From Mogibacterium sp. (GTDB taxonomy: Bacteria; Bacillota; Clostridia; Peptostreptococcales; Anaerovoracaceae), in NCBI GenBank assembly GCA_017512145.1, contig JAFWHB010000032.1:186001-250000 (forward strand): a stretch of DNA of 64,000 nt, in the 5' to 3' direction. Position numbers and translations under genes: made by a program. Positions 8,287 through 17,778 of the stretch are shown one piece after another. The notes under the pieces are model-generated. The model did no database searches, had not been told where the DNA came from, and worked only from the letters and a program-made list of their open reading frames with translations. Position 1 is the stretch's first letter, and every line of letters begins with the position of its first letter.

Positions 8287-9294
8287 CTATCCGAAAAGAT
8301 TTCTTACATCATTGAATGTTACAAGTACGAATATCGACAGAAGAAGTACCATGCCGACTACTGTCGCCTTATATTCCATGTCATCATTGATCCTGCCCCC
8401 ACTGAGGACCTTGAGGATAATGAAGAATATCTTGCCTCCGTCGAGTCCCGGGATCGGGATGATATTGAAGAAAGCAAGGTTTAGACTTACAAGAGCAAGA
8501 AGCATCAGATATGAAGTGAAGCCCTGCTCCGAAGTCTGGCCTACTACCCTGACAAGCCCGACAGGGCCGGATACATCATCCTTTGAAATCCCCCGTCTGA
8601 ACATTGACTGAAATGCACCGAGCATGAGCTTGTTGATCTCCCATGTGGTAGTCACTCCGCTTGACAGGCAAAGCGCAGGATTCTTGGTATAGCCAGCAAC
8701 AATGCCTATCATATATTTGCCTGACTCTCCATCAAGCTCAGGCATAAGAAATGCGGTAGAAGTCTTGCCGTCTCTTGTGTAGACGACTTCCATCTTATCT
8801 CCCTCGTGATACTGATCCACAGCCATTACGACTTTGTTCCAGGTGTTGGTCCTGATGCCGTCGATCTCTACGATAGTATCTCCAGCCTGAAGACCCGCAG
8901 CTGCTGCCGGTGAATCCGGCATGATGTCGCCGAGAGTGTTTGACGGAACGCCGCTGATCAGATACGAAAGTGTTATAACAAGAATCGCGATGATGACATT
9001 CATCGTGACTCCGGCAAGCAGGATAGCGACCTTCTGGAGATTGCTCTTGTTGCTGTATGACCTTGGGTCATCACTTGCCTCTTCCTCGCCTTCCATCGCG
9101 CAGAATCCTCCGAGCGGAAGCAGGCGAACCGAATACTGGGTCTCGCCTTTCTGTCTCTTAAAGAGCAGCGGGCCCATACCTACAGAAAACTCGTTGACTT
9201 TGACCCCGCAGAGCTTGGCGACAATAAGATGTCCCCATTCATGCGGAATGATAAGAACGAGCATCATTACAACGAATAGAATTGCGGTTTTCAA
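8287..9294 (-). CDS. rseP: Site-2 intramembrane metalloprotease RseP/RasP
   Basis: A 335-residue membrane protease. The first transmembrane segment carries the zinc site HEWGH (residues 18-22), a PDZ domain follows (about 110-190, with GDTIVEIDGIRTN), and the last helices hold NIIPIPGLDGGK, the family's distal zinc ligand Asp. It cleaves membrane-spanning anti-sigma factors and leftover signal peptides after a first cut outside the membrane. Its place between dxr and ispG is the standard firmicute order. The start ATG 9294 is followed directly by the signal-anchor helix. Confidence 0.95.
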   Translation of the reverse strand: MKTAILFVVMMLVLIIPHEWGHLIVAKLCGVKVNEFSVGMGPLLFKRQKGETQYSVRLLPLGGFCAMEGEEEASDDPRSYSNKSNLQKVAILLAGVTMNVIIAILVITLSYLISGVPSNTLGDIMPDSPAAAAGLQAGDTIVEIDGIRTNTWNKVVMAVDQYHEGDKMEVVYTRDGKTSTAFLMPELDGESGKYMIGIVAGYTKNPALCLSSGVTTTWEINKLMLGAFQSMFRRGISKDDVSGPVGLVRVVGQTSEQGFTSYLMLLALVSLNLAFFNIIPIPGLDGGKIFFIILKVLSGGRINDDMEYKATVVGMVLLLSIFVLVTFNDVRNLFG

Positions 9295-9308
9295 TTAGTA
9301 TCTCCTTA

Positions 9309-10616
9309 TTAGTTGTGAACTGTCATTGTCCTGGCCATGATCCTGGACTCTCTGTCTATTTCAAGAATATCTTCGACTGTAGCAGGCGCTGCAAAGTCTG
9401 AAGCCTGCATGACTCTCTCGATGGTCTCAGGAATATCAAGGAAGCCTATCTCACCTCTCAGGAACATCGCAACGAGCTCTTCATTGGCACCATTCATTAC
9501 AACAGGTGCGGCACCGCCTTCCTTAAGAGCTGCATAAGCAAGATCGATGCATCTGAACACCTTCCTGTCAGGCTGCTCGAAGGTCAGCTCCTTGCCAGTA
9601 GTGAAGAAGTCGAGTGCTCCGTCGCTGCCTCTGTCTGCATCTTCAGCAGTGAAGTCCTGAACAAGGTCAAGCCTGTCAGGATAATTCAGTGCAAGTCCGA
9701 TAGGGATCTTCATATCCGGAAGACCCATCTGAGCTATTACTGAGCCATCCATGAACTCAACCATCGAATGAACGATGCTCTGCGGATGAACATGGATGTC
9801 TATTCTCTCTGCAGGCACATCAAAGAGCCATCTTGCCTCGATGACCTCGAGTCCCTTGTTCATCATTGTCGCAGAGTCGATGGTGATCTTGGATCCCATG
9901 TTCCACTTAGGATGATTGAGAGCCTGCTCAACAGTAACGTCCTTCATAGACTCATAGCTGCGGCCTCTGAAAGGCCCGCCTGAAGCTGTCAGAAGGATCC
10001 TGCGGATCGGTCTGTATAATGTAGCCTCTGCCTCATTCCTGAAGTTGATATTGAGATTGAACTTAAGCTTCTTCCCGGAATGATTAAGGTTGTAATCATG
10101 TACGCCCGGATCCTGATATGCACGTCCGCATGCGCTGCCGCCGTTGCCCTCGAGGCACTGGAATATTGCGCTGTGCTCGCTGTCTACAGGAAGGAGTCTG
10201 ACACCCTTCTCTCTGCAGAGATCAGTAACAAGCTGACCGCCCGCTACAAGAGTCTCCTTGTTGGCAAGCGCGATGTCCCTGCCTTGACTTATAGCCTCAT
10301 AAGTTGGTGCAAGTCCGCTGATTCCCATCAGTGAATTCAGGACTATATCGCAGTCAATATTAGCGATCTCAACAAGGCCTGCATCACCATAGAGCACGGT
10401 AATGTCCGGAAACAATTCCTTAACAGTATCTGCGTCTTCTGCATTGCCCACACATACGGCCTCAGGTGAGAACTCCCTTATCTGATCGATCAGCGAGTTC
10501 ACTCTGCTCCTGCATGTAAGGCCTACCGCTCTGAATTTGTCCGGGTTATTTCTTATAATTTCAAGAGCCTGAGTCCCGATAGAACCCGTGCTCCCCATTA
10601 TCAATATGTTCTTCAT
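9309..10616 (-). CDS. dxr: 1-deoxy-D-xylulose 5-phosphate reductoisomerase with an extra internal insert
   Basis: First committed enzyme of the MEP pathway, converting DXP to MEP with NADPH. ATG 10616 is chosen because TAGGAA precedes it; an upstream in-frame ATG adds 13 unconserved residues. The NADPH fold starts MGSTGSIGTQALE, the active site has PVDSEHSAIFQ (about 143-153), and SATMMNKGLE is intact. The protein is 435 residues, longer than the usual 380-400. Between EGN (about 156-158) and IRRILLTASGGPF lies an insert of about 40-45 residues rich in Asn, Lys and aromatics. Most homologues have only 10-15 residues there. The frame stays open, so it looks like a lineage-specific loop near the active-site lid. 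Confidence 0.94.
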   Translation of the reverse strand: MKNILIMGSTGSIGTQALEIIRNNPDKFRAVGLTCRSRVNSLIDQIREFSPEAVCVGNAEDADTVKELFPDITVLYGDAGLVEIANIDCDIVLNSLMGISGLAPTYEAISQGRDIALANKETLVAGGQLVTDLCREKGVRLLPVDSEHSAIFQCLEGNGGSACGRAYQDPGVHDYNLNHSGKKLKFNLNINFRNEAEATLYRPIRRILLTASGGPFRGRSYESMKDVTVEQALNHPKWNMGSKITIDSATMMNKGLEVIEARWLFDVPAERIDIHVHPQSIVHSMVEFMDGSVIAQMGLPDMKIPIGLALNYPDRLDLVQDFTAEDADRGSDGALDFFTTGKELTFEQPDRKVFRCIDLAYAALKEGGAAPVVMNGANEELVAMFLRGEIGFLDIPETIERVMQASDFAAPATVEDILEIDRESRIMARTMTVHN

Positions 10617-10624
10617 GTCAGTTC

Positions 10625-11467
10625 CTAAATATTCAGAATTCCTGTCAGAGCACAAATCGCATAATATACTACTGGTGCTACGAAGATAACACTGTCAAAT
10701 CTGTCCATGATTCCGCCATGTCCAGGGATGAGCGTGCCATAGTCCTTGATGCCCATCTTGCGCTTGAACATAGAAGCAGTAAGATCTCCTGCCATTCCGG
10801 CAGCTCCGCCGACCAGACCGAGTACGAGGCATACAAGAGCCATTTCTCTCATGAATATGAAACCGAAGAGCCAGCTGAAGAGTGAGCTGCCGACAAGTCC
10901 GCCAACAGCGCCTTCTATGGTCTTCTTAGGGCTCAGATTAGGTGCCATCTTGTGTTTGCCGAGGAAATATCCGGTAAAATATGCGAATATATCCGAGCCA
11001 AAGGCAGCAATAACAACGATCCAGATGAACAGCTTGTAGTCAGTCATGTCGATCAGCACCATGTGATATGTGAAAAATGGTATATACACCATCGAAGTGA
11101 CTGTCGCGATCGCATCATAAGGGCCTCGTTCGTTGATCTTCCAGCCATATATACAGCCGGCAGCCACCGAGACAAAAAGCCAGATAGTTATCAGCATCAT
11201 GTTGTGATAGAATGCCGGCACACTGCTGATCGATGAAGCATGAGCAGACAAGCCGCCTGTAATAAATGTAGTCGCGAATAACAGTGATGTCATAACATAG
11301 CAGATCATCTTAGATGGATGTACATCAAGATTCTCCCATCCGTTGCAGAATTCGTGGATGCCCATGACGGCAATAATAAGTGCAGCGGCCCAAAGCCACC
11401 AGCCGCCCAGATAAAGTACAACCAAAAGAGGTGCCATTACAAGGCCGGATATTATTCTGGTTTTCAT
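10625..11467 (-). CDS. cdsA: Phosphatidate cytidylyltransferase
   Basis: A 280-residue integral membrane enzyme that makes CDP-diacylglycerol from phosphatidic acid and CTP, the branch point of phospholipid synthesis. About eight hydrophobic segments are present. The signature near the C-terminus is recognisable: SMFKRKMGIKDYGTLIPGHG followed by GIMDRFDS, with the acidic and Lys residues that bind the metal and CTP. It begins MKTRIISGLVMAPLLV and is sandwiched between uppS (15 bases) and dxr (8 bases), the conserved gene order. Confidence 0.95.
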   Translation of the reverse strand: MKTRIISGLVMAPLLVVLYLGGWWLWAAALIIAVMGIHEFCNGWENLDVHPSKMICYVMTSLLFATTFITGGLSAHASSISSVPAFYHNMMLITIWLFVSVAAGCIYGWKINERGPYDAIATVTSMVYIPFFTYHMVLIDMTDYKLFIWIVVIAAFGSDIFAYFTGYFLGKHKMAPNLSPKKTIEGAVGGLVGSSLFSWLFGFIFMREMALVCLVLGLVGGAAGMAGDLTASMFKRKMGIKDYGTLIPGHGGIMDRFDSVIFVAPVVYYAICALTGILNI

Positions 11468-11482
11468 TAATGCAGTACCTTT

Positions 11483-12217
11483 CTATTTGTTAGATTCCTT
11501 GCGTCCGCCGAATCTGCGGTCTCTGTTTGCATATGCATCGATCATCTCAGCATATTCTTCCGGAGTGAAGTCCGGCCAAAGTGTATCTGTGAACATAAGC
11601 TCGCTGTAAGCAGCCTGCCAGGTCAGGAAATTAGACATTCTCTCCTCACCGCTCGTCCTGATGATAAGATCAGGATCAGGCACATCAAAATGAGAGCTGC
11701 CGGACCAGAGATGTCTTGAGATATCATCCTCGGTAAGCTCTGAAGGGTCTCTGCCTTCTTCGGCACATTCTCTGCAGAGTTCCCTGACGCTTCTCAGGAT
11801 CTCATCTCTTCCGCCATAGTTCAGCGCGATATTGAATACAAGTCCGTCATTATCAGCAAGTCTTCCGACCATCTTATCGATAGCATCTATCGAAGCCTGC
11901 GGGAGCATGTCATACTGGCCGAAGATATTGATATGCACATTGTTGGCATCAAGCTCTTCAAGCTCGGAATTGACATATTTGACTATAAGATTGAAGATAC
12001 CGCTGACTTCTTCAGTGCTCCTCTTCCAGTTCTCTGTTGAGAAAGCATACACTGTCAGGTACTTGATTCCCATATTGGAAGTAGCGATTACAATCTTCTT
12101 CATTGACTGCATTCCGGCATTGTGTCCCATTACTCTCGGAACACCGTGAGCCTTAGCCCATCTGCCGTTGCCGTCCATTATTATTCCTACATGTGTTGGT
12201 ATTCTTTTGTTGTCCAT
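11483..12217 (-). CDS. uppS: Undecaprenyl (polyprenyl) diphosphate synthase
   Basis: A 244-residue cis-prenyltransferase that extends farnesyl diphosphate to the C55 lipid carrier needed for peptidoglycan and teichoic acid export. The N-terminal HVGIIMDGNGRWAK holds the catalytic Asp. Downstream VYAFSTENWKRS and the C-terminal DLIIRTSGEERMSNFLTWQ are the Arg/Ser diphosphate-binding region. It follows frr after a hairpin-containing 69-base gap and leads into cdsA, so the lipid-carrier and phospholipid steps are co-transcribed. Confidence 0.96.
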   Translation of the reverse strand: MDNKRIPTHVGIIMDGNGRWAKAHGVPRVMGHNAGMQSMKKIVIATSNMGIKYLTVYAFSTENWKRSTEEVSGIFNLIVKYVNSELEELDANNVHINIFGQYDMLPQASIDAIDKMVGRLADNDGLVFNIALNYGGRDEILRSVRELCRECAEEGRDPSELTEDDISRHLWSGSSHFDVPDPDLIIRTSGEERMSNFLTWQAAYSELMFTDTLWPDFTPEEYAEMIDAYANRDRRFGGRKESNK

Positions 12218-12236
12218 AGTTACCTATAATACAGCA

Positions 12237-12258
12237 AACGTGGCCTCTCAGCCACGTT
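12237..12258 (-). other. Stem-loop in the frr-uppS gap
   Basis: A perfect 8-bp stem AACGTGGC / GCCACGTT with a 6-base loop. There is no T-run after it on the minus strand, so it is not a standard terminator. It may be an RNA-processing, stability or partial attenuation element between frr and uppS. Confidence 0.5.
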
Positions 12259-12286
12259 GTTTGCCTTAATGATTCTGTTATGAAGA

Positions 12287-12835
12287 TTAAACTTCCATGA
12301 GTTCCTTTTCCTTGTCGGAGAGGATTGCATCAATGTCCTTGATTGCCTTCTCGATCTTCTTCTGAACATCATCGAGTTCACTCTTGAGATCGTCCTCAGT
12401 CAGCTCGCCGTCCTTCTGCATCTTCTTGAGAGCATCGTTCTCTTCTCTTCTGAGATTTCTGACTGCTACCTTAGCCTCTTCGCCGTAGTTCTTAACAACC
12501 TTAGTGAGTTCCTTACGTCTCTCCTCTGTGAGCTGAGGAATGATCAGTCTGATTACCTTGCCGTCATTTGCAGGGTTGATTCCGATGTTTGCCTCATTGA
12601 TAGCTCTCTCGATATCTGCGATCGACTTAGGGTCGAATGGCGAGATCAGAAGCTGTCTTGGATCAGGTACTGAAATGTTAGCCAGCTGCTTGAGTGGTGT
12701 CGGCATTCCGTAATAGTTGACCTGGATTCTGTCGAGAAGCGCAGGATTAGCTCTTCCGGCTCTTACAGTGTTGAGTTCTTCTTTGAGGAAGTTCTTCGAA
12801 CTTTCGATTCTTTCGTCAAGTGTTTTCTTTGCCAT
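12287..12835 (-). CDS. frr: Ribosome recycling factor
   Basis: A 182-residue protein that splits post-termination ribosomes together with EF-G. It has the full two-domain form: a long three-helix bundle (SKNFLKEELNTVRAGRANPA with the conserved Arg-Ala-Gly-Arg, and the C-terminal TEERRKELTKVVKNYGEEAK) and a beta domain (YYGMPTPLKQLANISVPDPR). It follows pyrH by 10 bases; the pyrH-frr pair is nearly universal in Bacillota. Confidence 0.97.
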   Translation of the reverse strand: MAKKTLDERIESSKNFLKEELNTVRAGRANPALLDRIQVNYYGMPTPLKQLANISVPDPRQLLISPFDPKSIADIERAINEANIGINPANDGKVIRLIIPQLTEERRKELTKVVKNYGEEAKVAVRNLRREENDALKKMQKDGELTEDDLKSELDDVQKKIEKAIKDIDAILSDKEKELMEV

Positions 12836-12845
12836 AGTGTGCCTC

Positions 12846-13550
12846 CTATTGAATGAGTGTTCCTACGTTCTCTCCGTTAATAACTTTCATCAGGTTGCCC
12901 TCAGTTGCGAATGCAAATACATATATTTTAGTCCCGGTATCCTTACAAAGAGTAGCTGCTGTAAGGTCCATGACTTTGAGGTCTTTGTCGATTATGTCCA
13001 TATAGGTGAGCTCTGTATATCTCTCTGCATCCGGATTGGTTCTCGGATCGGCTGAGTATACAGCATCTATATTCTTAGCAAGGAGCAGTACATCAGCTCC
13101 TATCTCAGCAGCTCTGAGAGCAGCAGTTGTATCAGTTGTGAAGAACGGGCTTCCTGTACCGCCGCCGAATACTACGACCTTACCTTCGTCGAGATAATCA
13201 AGAGCCTTGCGTCTTGCATAGCCCTCAGCCATATCTCTGATCTCGATGGCTGTCATCAGCTTGGCCGGGCAGTCTATTGAGAGCAGAGCGTCCTGAACTG
13301 CAAGTCCGTTCATTACTGTCGCCAGCATTCCCATATAGTCAGCAGTCGGTCTGTCGATGTTCTCGCCTGTTCTGCCTCTGAAGAAGTTGCCGCCTCCGCA
13401 GACAACTGCAACTTCGACTCCTGCATCTCTGATCTCCTTGATCTGAGCGGCAACCTTGGCAAGCTCCTCAGCATTGACGCCGAATCTGTCTTCACCTGCA
13501 AGTGCCTCACCGCTGATCTTGATCAGAACACGTTTATATTTGATACTCAT
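12846..13550 (-). CDS. pyrH: UMP kinase
   Basis: A 234-residue hexameric nucleoside monophosphate kinase of the amino-acid-kinase fold, phosphorylating UMP to UDP. Visible motifs are VLIKISGEALAG at the N-terminus, VVCGGGNFFRG, the UMP-binding ADYMGMLATVMNGLA, and VFGGGTGSPFFTTDTTAALRA for ATP. It is expected to be GTP-activated and UTP-inhibited as in other bacteria. It may be transcribed from its own promoter inside the end of thiI as well as by read-through. Confidence 0.97.
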   Translation of the reverse strand: MSIKYKRVLIKISGEALAGEDRFGVNAEELAKVAAQIKEIRDAGVEVAVVCGGGNFFRGRTGENIDRPTADYMGMLATVMNGLAVQDALLSIDCPAKLMTAIEIRDMAEGYARRKALDYLDEGKVVVFGGGTGSPFFTTDTTAALRAAEIGADVLLLAKNIDAVYSADPRTNPDAERYTELTYMDIIDKDLKVMDLTAATLCKDTGTKIYVFAFATEGNLMKVINGENVGTLIQ

Positions 13551-13594
13551 ATAAGCAAATCTCCTTGCATATTTATTGATGATCTAACGAGACC

Positions 13595-13623
13595 ATTATA
13601 GCATTATTATGGTCGTATCTCTA
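13595..13623 (-). promoter_or_regulatory. Candidate promoter for pyrH-frr-uppS operon
   Basis: On the minus strand TAGAGA (13618-13623), a 17-base spacer and TATAAT (13595-13600) lie 45 bases before the pyrH start, overlapping the thiI stop. The -10 box sits inside an imperfect inverted repeat GACCAT...ATGGTC (13591-13614). Confidence 0.45.
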
Positions 13624-14785
13624 TGATTTCTTCGGATGCTACAGCCGCATTTACGAGAGCCTCGACATCAAGAGCTTCCTCGGATTTCTCGATTCTCTCG
13701 AGCTTTGGCTTGGTAACCGGATGCTTTGGCAGGAATACCGTGCAGCAGTCCTCGTAAGGCTGGATCGAGATATCATAAGTGCCGATTTCTCTTGCTTTGT
13801 CCATGATGTCGACCTTGTCCATAGCGATAAGAGGTCTCATGACAGGCATTTTGACGACTGAATCTGTTACGACCAAAGCCTCTGCTGTCTGGCTCGCAAC
13901 CTGTCCGAGGTCTTCGCCTGTGATCAGCATCATGTTCTTGTTCTTGATTGCGATCTGTTCAGCGATCCTCATCATGAATCTTCTGACAAGAAGTGTGGTC
14001 TCATCCTCAGGGCAGTTCTGAACGATCTGTTCCTGGATCGGGAGCAGATTGATGACGTGCATCCTGATTGTTCCCATGTAACCTGCAAGAACCTTGACGA
14101 GGTCTTCGACCTTCTTCTGCGCTCTCTGGCTGGTATATGGGTATGAATGGAAGTGAACTGCCTCGATGCTCATTCCTCTCTTGGCCATCATGAAAGCTGC
14201 AACAGGGCTGTCGATACCGCCTGACATGAGAATCAGGCCCTTACCGTTAGTGCCGAGAGGAAGACCTCCAAATCCTTTGATCTTGTCTCTGAAGATATAT
14301 GCGCCTTCTCTTCTGACATCGACTGTGAGAGTGACATCAGGATTGTGGACATTTACATTCAGGACCTTGCATGTCTTGAGGATTATAGCGCCGACAATCC
14401 TTCCGATCTCAGGCGACTCGACAGCAAATGACTTGTCTGCTCTCTTGCCCTTGACCTTGAAGGTCTTAACGCCCTCCTCCTCGATGATCTTCATCATCAT
14501 CTCAGCAGCAAGGCGGCCGATCTCGTCTATATCCTTAGGTGCCTCAACAGCCGGGCTGACACTAGCAACACCGAATACTCTGACGCACTTAGCTATCACA
14601 TCGTCCTCAGGAATAGTATCAGGCACACGAACGAACATAAGGCCGTCTATCCACTTAGCCTCAGCATCTTCGTAGCATTCAAGAGCCTTCCTGAGTCTCT
14701 CAATGAGGATCCTCTCGAAATAAGGCTTATTCATGCCCTTAAGAGCAACCTCACCACATCTAACAATATATAATTTCTTATTCAT
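13607..14785 (-). CDS. thiI: tRNA 4-thiouridine synthase ThiI (no rhodanese domain)
   Basis: A 392-residue enzyme that adenylates U8 of tRNA and transfers sulfur to make 4-thiouridine; in many bacteria it also feeds thiazole synthesis. Order: ferredoxin-like N-terminal domain, THUMP domain (about 60-170), and the PP-loop ATPase with KGLILMSGGIDSPVAAFMM. A Cys pair (EDCCTVFLPKHP) is near the C-terminus. The C-terminal rhodanese domain of E. coli ThiI is absent, as usual in Bacillota, where the neighbouring cysteine desulfurase passes sulfur directly. GGAG precedes the ATG by 7 bases. Confidence 0.95.
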   Translation of the reverse strand: MNKKLYIVRCGEVALKGMNKPYFERILIERLRKALECYEDAEAKWIDGLMFVRVPDTIPEDDVIAKCVRVFGVASVSPAVEAPKDIDEIGRLAAEMMMKIIEEEGVKTFKVKGKRADKSFAVESPEIGRIVGAIILKTCKVLNVNVHNPDVTLTVDVRREGAYIFRDKIKGFGGLPLGTNGKGLILMSGGIDSPVAAFMMAKRGMSIEAVHFHSYPYTSQRAQKKVEDLVKVLAGYMGTIRMHVINLLPIQEQIVQNCPEDETTLLVRRFMMRIAEQIAIKNKNMMLITGEDLGQVASQTAEALVVTDSVVKMPVMRPLIAMDKVDIMDKAREIGTYDISIQPYEDCCTVFLPKHPVTKPKLERIEKSEEALDVEALVNAAVASEEIIEIRP

Positions 14786-14861
14786 TCATTAACTCCAATC
14801 CTTGAGTACAAACGTATTTGAAAACTCGAGTTGTTCTGCTAAATAGTTCAGATCGCGCGCG

Positions 14862-14945
14862 GATATGTTTCGAGCGGATCACGACATCAGCGTCTCACTT
14901 ATGTGAGCTAAAGCTGATGGAGTGTATCCATGCGAGGAACATATC
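14862..14945. repeat. 84-bp imperfect long palindrome between desulfurase gene and thiI
   Basis: Nested complementary blocks form one long stem: GATATGTT (14862-14869) with AACATATC (14938-14945), GGAT with ATCC, CATCAGC (14885-14891) with GCTGATG (14913-14919), and CTCAC with GTGAG at the tip (loop TTAT). As RNA it would fold in either direction. There is no T-run, so it is not a plain terminator. It may be a REP-like element or an RNA stabilising/processing structure. Confidence 0.6.
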
Positions 14946-14963
14946 ATCGCAGCGATTAGATTT

Positions 14964-16148
14964 TTATCTGAAGCTGCCGAGTTTGCGGAAACGGTTGACG
15001 GCAGCCTTGGTCTTATCTATGACCTCATCCATCTCTTCTCTTGTGTTGAATTCGGAGAATGAGAATCTGATTGCGCCTTCGATCTTCTTGTGGTCAAGTC
15101 CCATGGCCAGCAGCACATGGCTGTCTCCGGTCTTGTGGGATGAACATGCAGAGCCGGTCGATACATAGATGCGCTCCTGCTCGAGTGTGTGGAGCAGAAC
15201 TTCGCCTCTTGTGCTGCCAAATGTAAGATTGAGGACGGTCGGACATCTCTTGCCGTGGTCATGGAGCGTAAAACCAAGTTCAAGCGGACCATTGAGACGT
15301 ACATCCTTGAGCTCAGTCATAAGAGCATTGCGGAGATACTCGTTGACATCAGCCATTCTGGACATCTTGGCGATGAGATTGTCATGAGACATCCTGGCTG
15401 CAAGTCCAAGACCTGCGATTCCAGGTGTATTCTCGGTAGATGAACGATAACCGTTTTCCTGTCCACCGCCTGTAATGAATGCCGGAAGCTTGAGATCCTT
15501 GTTCATATACAGGAATCCGATTCCCTTAGGGCCGTGGAACTTGTGTCCGCTGACCGAAACCAGATCAAATGATGCATCATCCATAGGTATCTTGCCAAAT
15601 GCCTGCACAGCATCTGTGTGGAATACGATACTGGTTCCATGAGCCTTGTTATATTCTCTGACGGCTCTTGATGCAAGGCTGACAGGCTCAATTGTTCCGA
15701 CCTCATTGTTGACAGTCATCACAGAAACCATGATAGTGTCATCTGTAAGAGCTGCCTTGATATCCTCAGGATCTACATATCCTGTCTCATCAACATTAAG
15801 ATAGTCAACGATGAATCCATCATCGGCAAGTCTCCTGCAGGTCTCAAGGATAGCCGGATGCTCAACCTTGGTTGTGATTATACGCTTGCCTCTTCTTCTC
15901 AGCTTGCGTGCGGTCGAGCAAAGCGCCATGTTGTCGCTCTCTGTACCGCCTGATGTGAAGATGACAGTTCCTCCCGGATGCATAAGGTCTTCAATCTCCT
16001 TGCGGGCATCGAACAGAATATTGCCCGCATCAAACCCCATTGCATGAAGAGATGAAGGATTACCATAGTTCTCCTTCGCCATCTTATACATCAGTTCAGT
16101 AACTTCATCATATTGTCTTGTTGTAGCACTATTATCTAAATAGATCAT
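14964..16148 (-). CDS. Cysteine desulfurase (NifS/IscS family)
   Basis: A 394-residue PLP enzyme that takes sulfur from L-cysteine as a protein-bound persulfide. It starts MIYLDNSATTRQYDEV, shows the PLP lysine in VSVSGHKFHGPKG, the His/Asp pair in FHTDAVQAFGKIP, and the mobile catalytic loop STGSACSSHKTG with the nucleophilic Cys. The short loop with no long insertion places it in the NifS/IscS (group I) class. Being directly upstream of thiI, its likely main job is sulfur supply for tRNA thiolation, with Fe-S assembly possible. AGGAA precedes the start. Confidence 0.93.
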   Translation of the reverse strand: MIYLDNSATTRQYDEVTELMYKMAKENYGNPSSLHAMGFDAGNILFDARKEIEDLMHPGGTVIFTSGGTESDNMALCSTARKLRRRGKRIITTKVEHPAILETCRRLADDGFIVDYLNVDETGYVDPEDIKAALTDDTIMVSVMTVNNEVGTIEPVSLASRAVREYNKAHGTSIVFHTDAVQAFGKIPMDDASFDLVSVSGHKFHGPKGIGFLYMNKDLKLPAFITGGGQENGYRSSTENTPGIAGLGLAARMSHDNLIAKMSRMADVNEYLRNALMTELKDVRLNGPLELGFTLHDHGKRCPTVLNLTFGSTRGEVLLHTLEQERIYVSTGSACSSHKTGDSHVLLAMGLDHKKIEGAIRFSFSEFNTREEMDEVIDKTKAAVNRFRKLGSFR

Positions 16149-16162
16149 TCTCTGATTTCCTT

Positions 16163-16187
16163 AAAAAAGCTCCCCTGCTCGGGGAGC
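16163..16187 (-). terminator. Rho-independent terminator after rny
   Basis: GCTCCCC (16169-16175) pairs with GGGGAGC (16181-16187) around TGCTC and is followed on the minus strand by six T residues (16163-16168). It lies between the rny stop and the desulfurase start, so the desulfurase-thiI transcript depends on read-through or an unseen promoter. Confidence 0.88.
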
Positions 16188-16199
16188 CTCCCTTTTAAA

Positions 16200-17741
16200 C
16201 TATTTGGCGAATTCTGTTGCCTTGGTCTCTCTGATAACGTTGACCTTGATCTGTCCAGGATATTCGAGCTCTGCCTCGATCTTCTTGGCAATCTCTCTTG
16301 CGAGCATAGGTACCTCGTCGTCCTTGACCATGTTAGGCTTAACAGCAACGCGGATCTCACGTCCTGCCTGGATAGCATAGGACTTATCAACGCCCTTGGT
16401 TGAATTAGCGATCTGCTCGAGGTTCTCAAGTCTCTTGATATAGGACTCAAGTGTCTCTCTTCTTGCTCCAGGTCTTGCAGCTGACAGAGCATCAGCAGCG
16501 CCTACGAGCATGGATTCAAGTGTAGTAGCCTCAACATCGCCATGATGTGACTCAACAGCGTTGATGACCTTCCAGGATTCCTTGTACTTCTTGCAGATGT
16601 TGACACCGATCTCGACATGAGTTCCCTCGACCTCGTGGTCGATGGACTTGCCGATATCGTGAAGGAGTCCGCCTCTTCTTGCGAGCTTAGGATCAAGTCC
16701 GAGCTCTTCAGCCATCATGCCTGCAAGTGTAGCAACCTCGATTGAGTGCTGAAGTACATTCTGTCCGTATGATGTTCTGTACTTGAGTCTTCCGAGGAGC
16801 TTGACAAGTTCAGGATGGAGGTTATGAACGCCAGTCTCGAAGCATGCGCGTTCTCCCTCTTCCTTGATGATATTGTTGACTTCCTTGGTAGCCTTCTGGA
16901 CCATCTCCTCAATTCTTGCAGGATGGATACGTCCGTCTACGATCAGCTTCTCAAGGGCGATTCTTGCGATCTCTCTTCTTACAGGATCGAATCCCGAAAG
17001 GATAACTGCCTCAGGTGTATCATCGATGATAAGGTCAACACCTGTAAGAGTCTCGATGGCTCTGATGTTACGGCCTTCTCTTCCGATGATCCTGCCCTTC
17101 ATATCGTCGTTAGGCAGGCTGACAACAGATACTGTACTCTCTGTTACCTGATCTGCAGCATATCTCTGAATAGCTGTTGTGATGATCTCTCTTGCTCTCT
17201 TGTCGCCTTCTTCCTTGGCCTCGTTCTCGATCCTTACGATCATCTCGGAAGCATCCTTACGGATATCTCCTTCGACTTCCTTAAGAAGGATCTCTCTGGC
17301 CTCATCTCTGGTGTAGCCTGAAATCTTCTCGAGTTCAGCTACCTGCTTGGCGATATAAGCATCGATCTCTCTGTGCTTGTCATTCATCGACTGCTCTCTC
17401 TTGGTGAGATTGTTCTCACGCTTCTCAATATTCTCGAGTTTGCGGTCGATATTCTCTTCCTTCTGTAAAATTCTTCTCTCGGACTTCTGAACTTCGTTCC
17501 TTCTTATCTTGAACTCTTTCTCATAGTCCTCTCTCAGCCTGTGTATTTCCTCCTTCGCCTCAAGGATCTTCTCCTTCTTGAGGTTCTCGACAGTATTCTG
17601 CGCATCCAGAATTATGTTCTGAGCCTTCTGTTCTGCGCTTCCGATGGCTTTCTCTCCAACATTCTTGCGATAGATATAACCTACGAATATACCGACAATA
17701 AGGAATACAATGCCGATGACCACAGCTAAAACTGGTGACAT
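16200..17741 (-). CDS. rny: Ribonuclease Y
   Basis: A membrane-anchored endoribonuclease that starts mRNA decay in Bacillota. ATG 17741 is preferred over the GTG two codons upstream because AGGAGG lies at correct distance from it. The protein of 513 residues has an N-terminal transmembrane helix ([19 protein letters not shown]), a long charged coiled coil (about 30-190), a KH domain with [16 protein letters not shown], and an HD domain with [19 protein letters not shown] whose His-Asp bind the metal. Length and order are standard. It appears monocistronic, ending at the hairpin terminator. Confidence 0.96.
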   Translation of the reverse strand: MSPVLAVVIGIVFLIVGIFVGYIYRKNVGEKAIGSAEQKAQNIILDAQNTVENLKKEKILEAKEEIHRLREDYEKEFKIRRNEVQKSERRILQKEENIDRKLENIEKRENNLTKREQSMNDKHREIDAYIAKQVAELEKISGYTRDEAREILLKEVEGDIRKDASEMIVRIENEAKEEGDKRAREIITTAIQRYAADQVTESTVSVVSLPNDDMKGRIIGREGRNIRAIETLTGVDLIIDDTPEAVILSGFDPVRREIARIALEKLIVDGRIHPARIEEMVQKATKEVNNIIKEEGERACFETGVHNLHPELVKLLGRLKYRTSYGQNVLQHSIEVATLAGMMAEELGLDPKLARRGGLLHDIGKSIDHEVEGTHVEIGVNICKKYKESWKVINAVESHHGDVEATTLESMLVGAADALSAARPGARRETLESYIKRLENLEQIANSTKGVDKSYAIQAGREIRVAVKPNMVKDDEVPMLAREIAKKIEAELEYPGQIKVNVIRETKATEFAK

Positions 17742-17778
17742 ATGCACCTCCTTATGTTATTAAATTTGTAATCTATAC

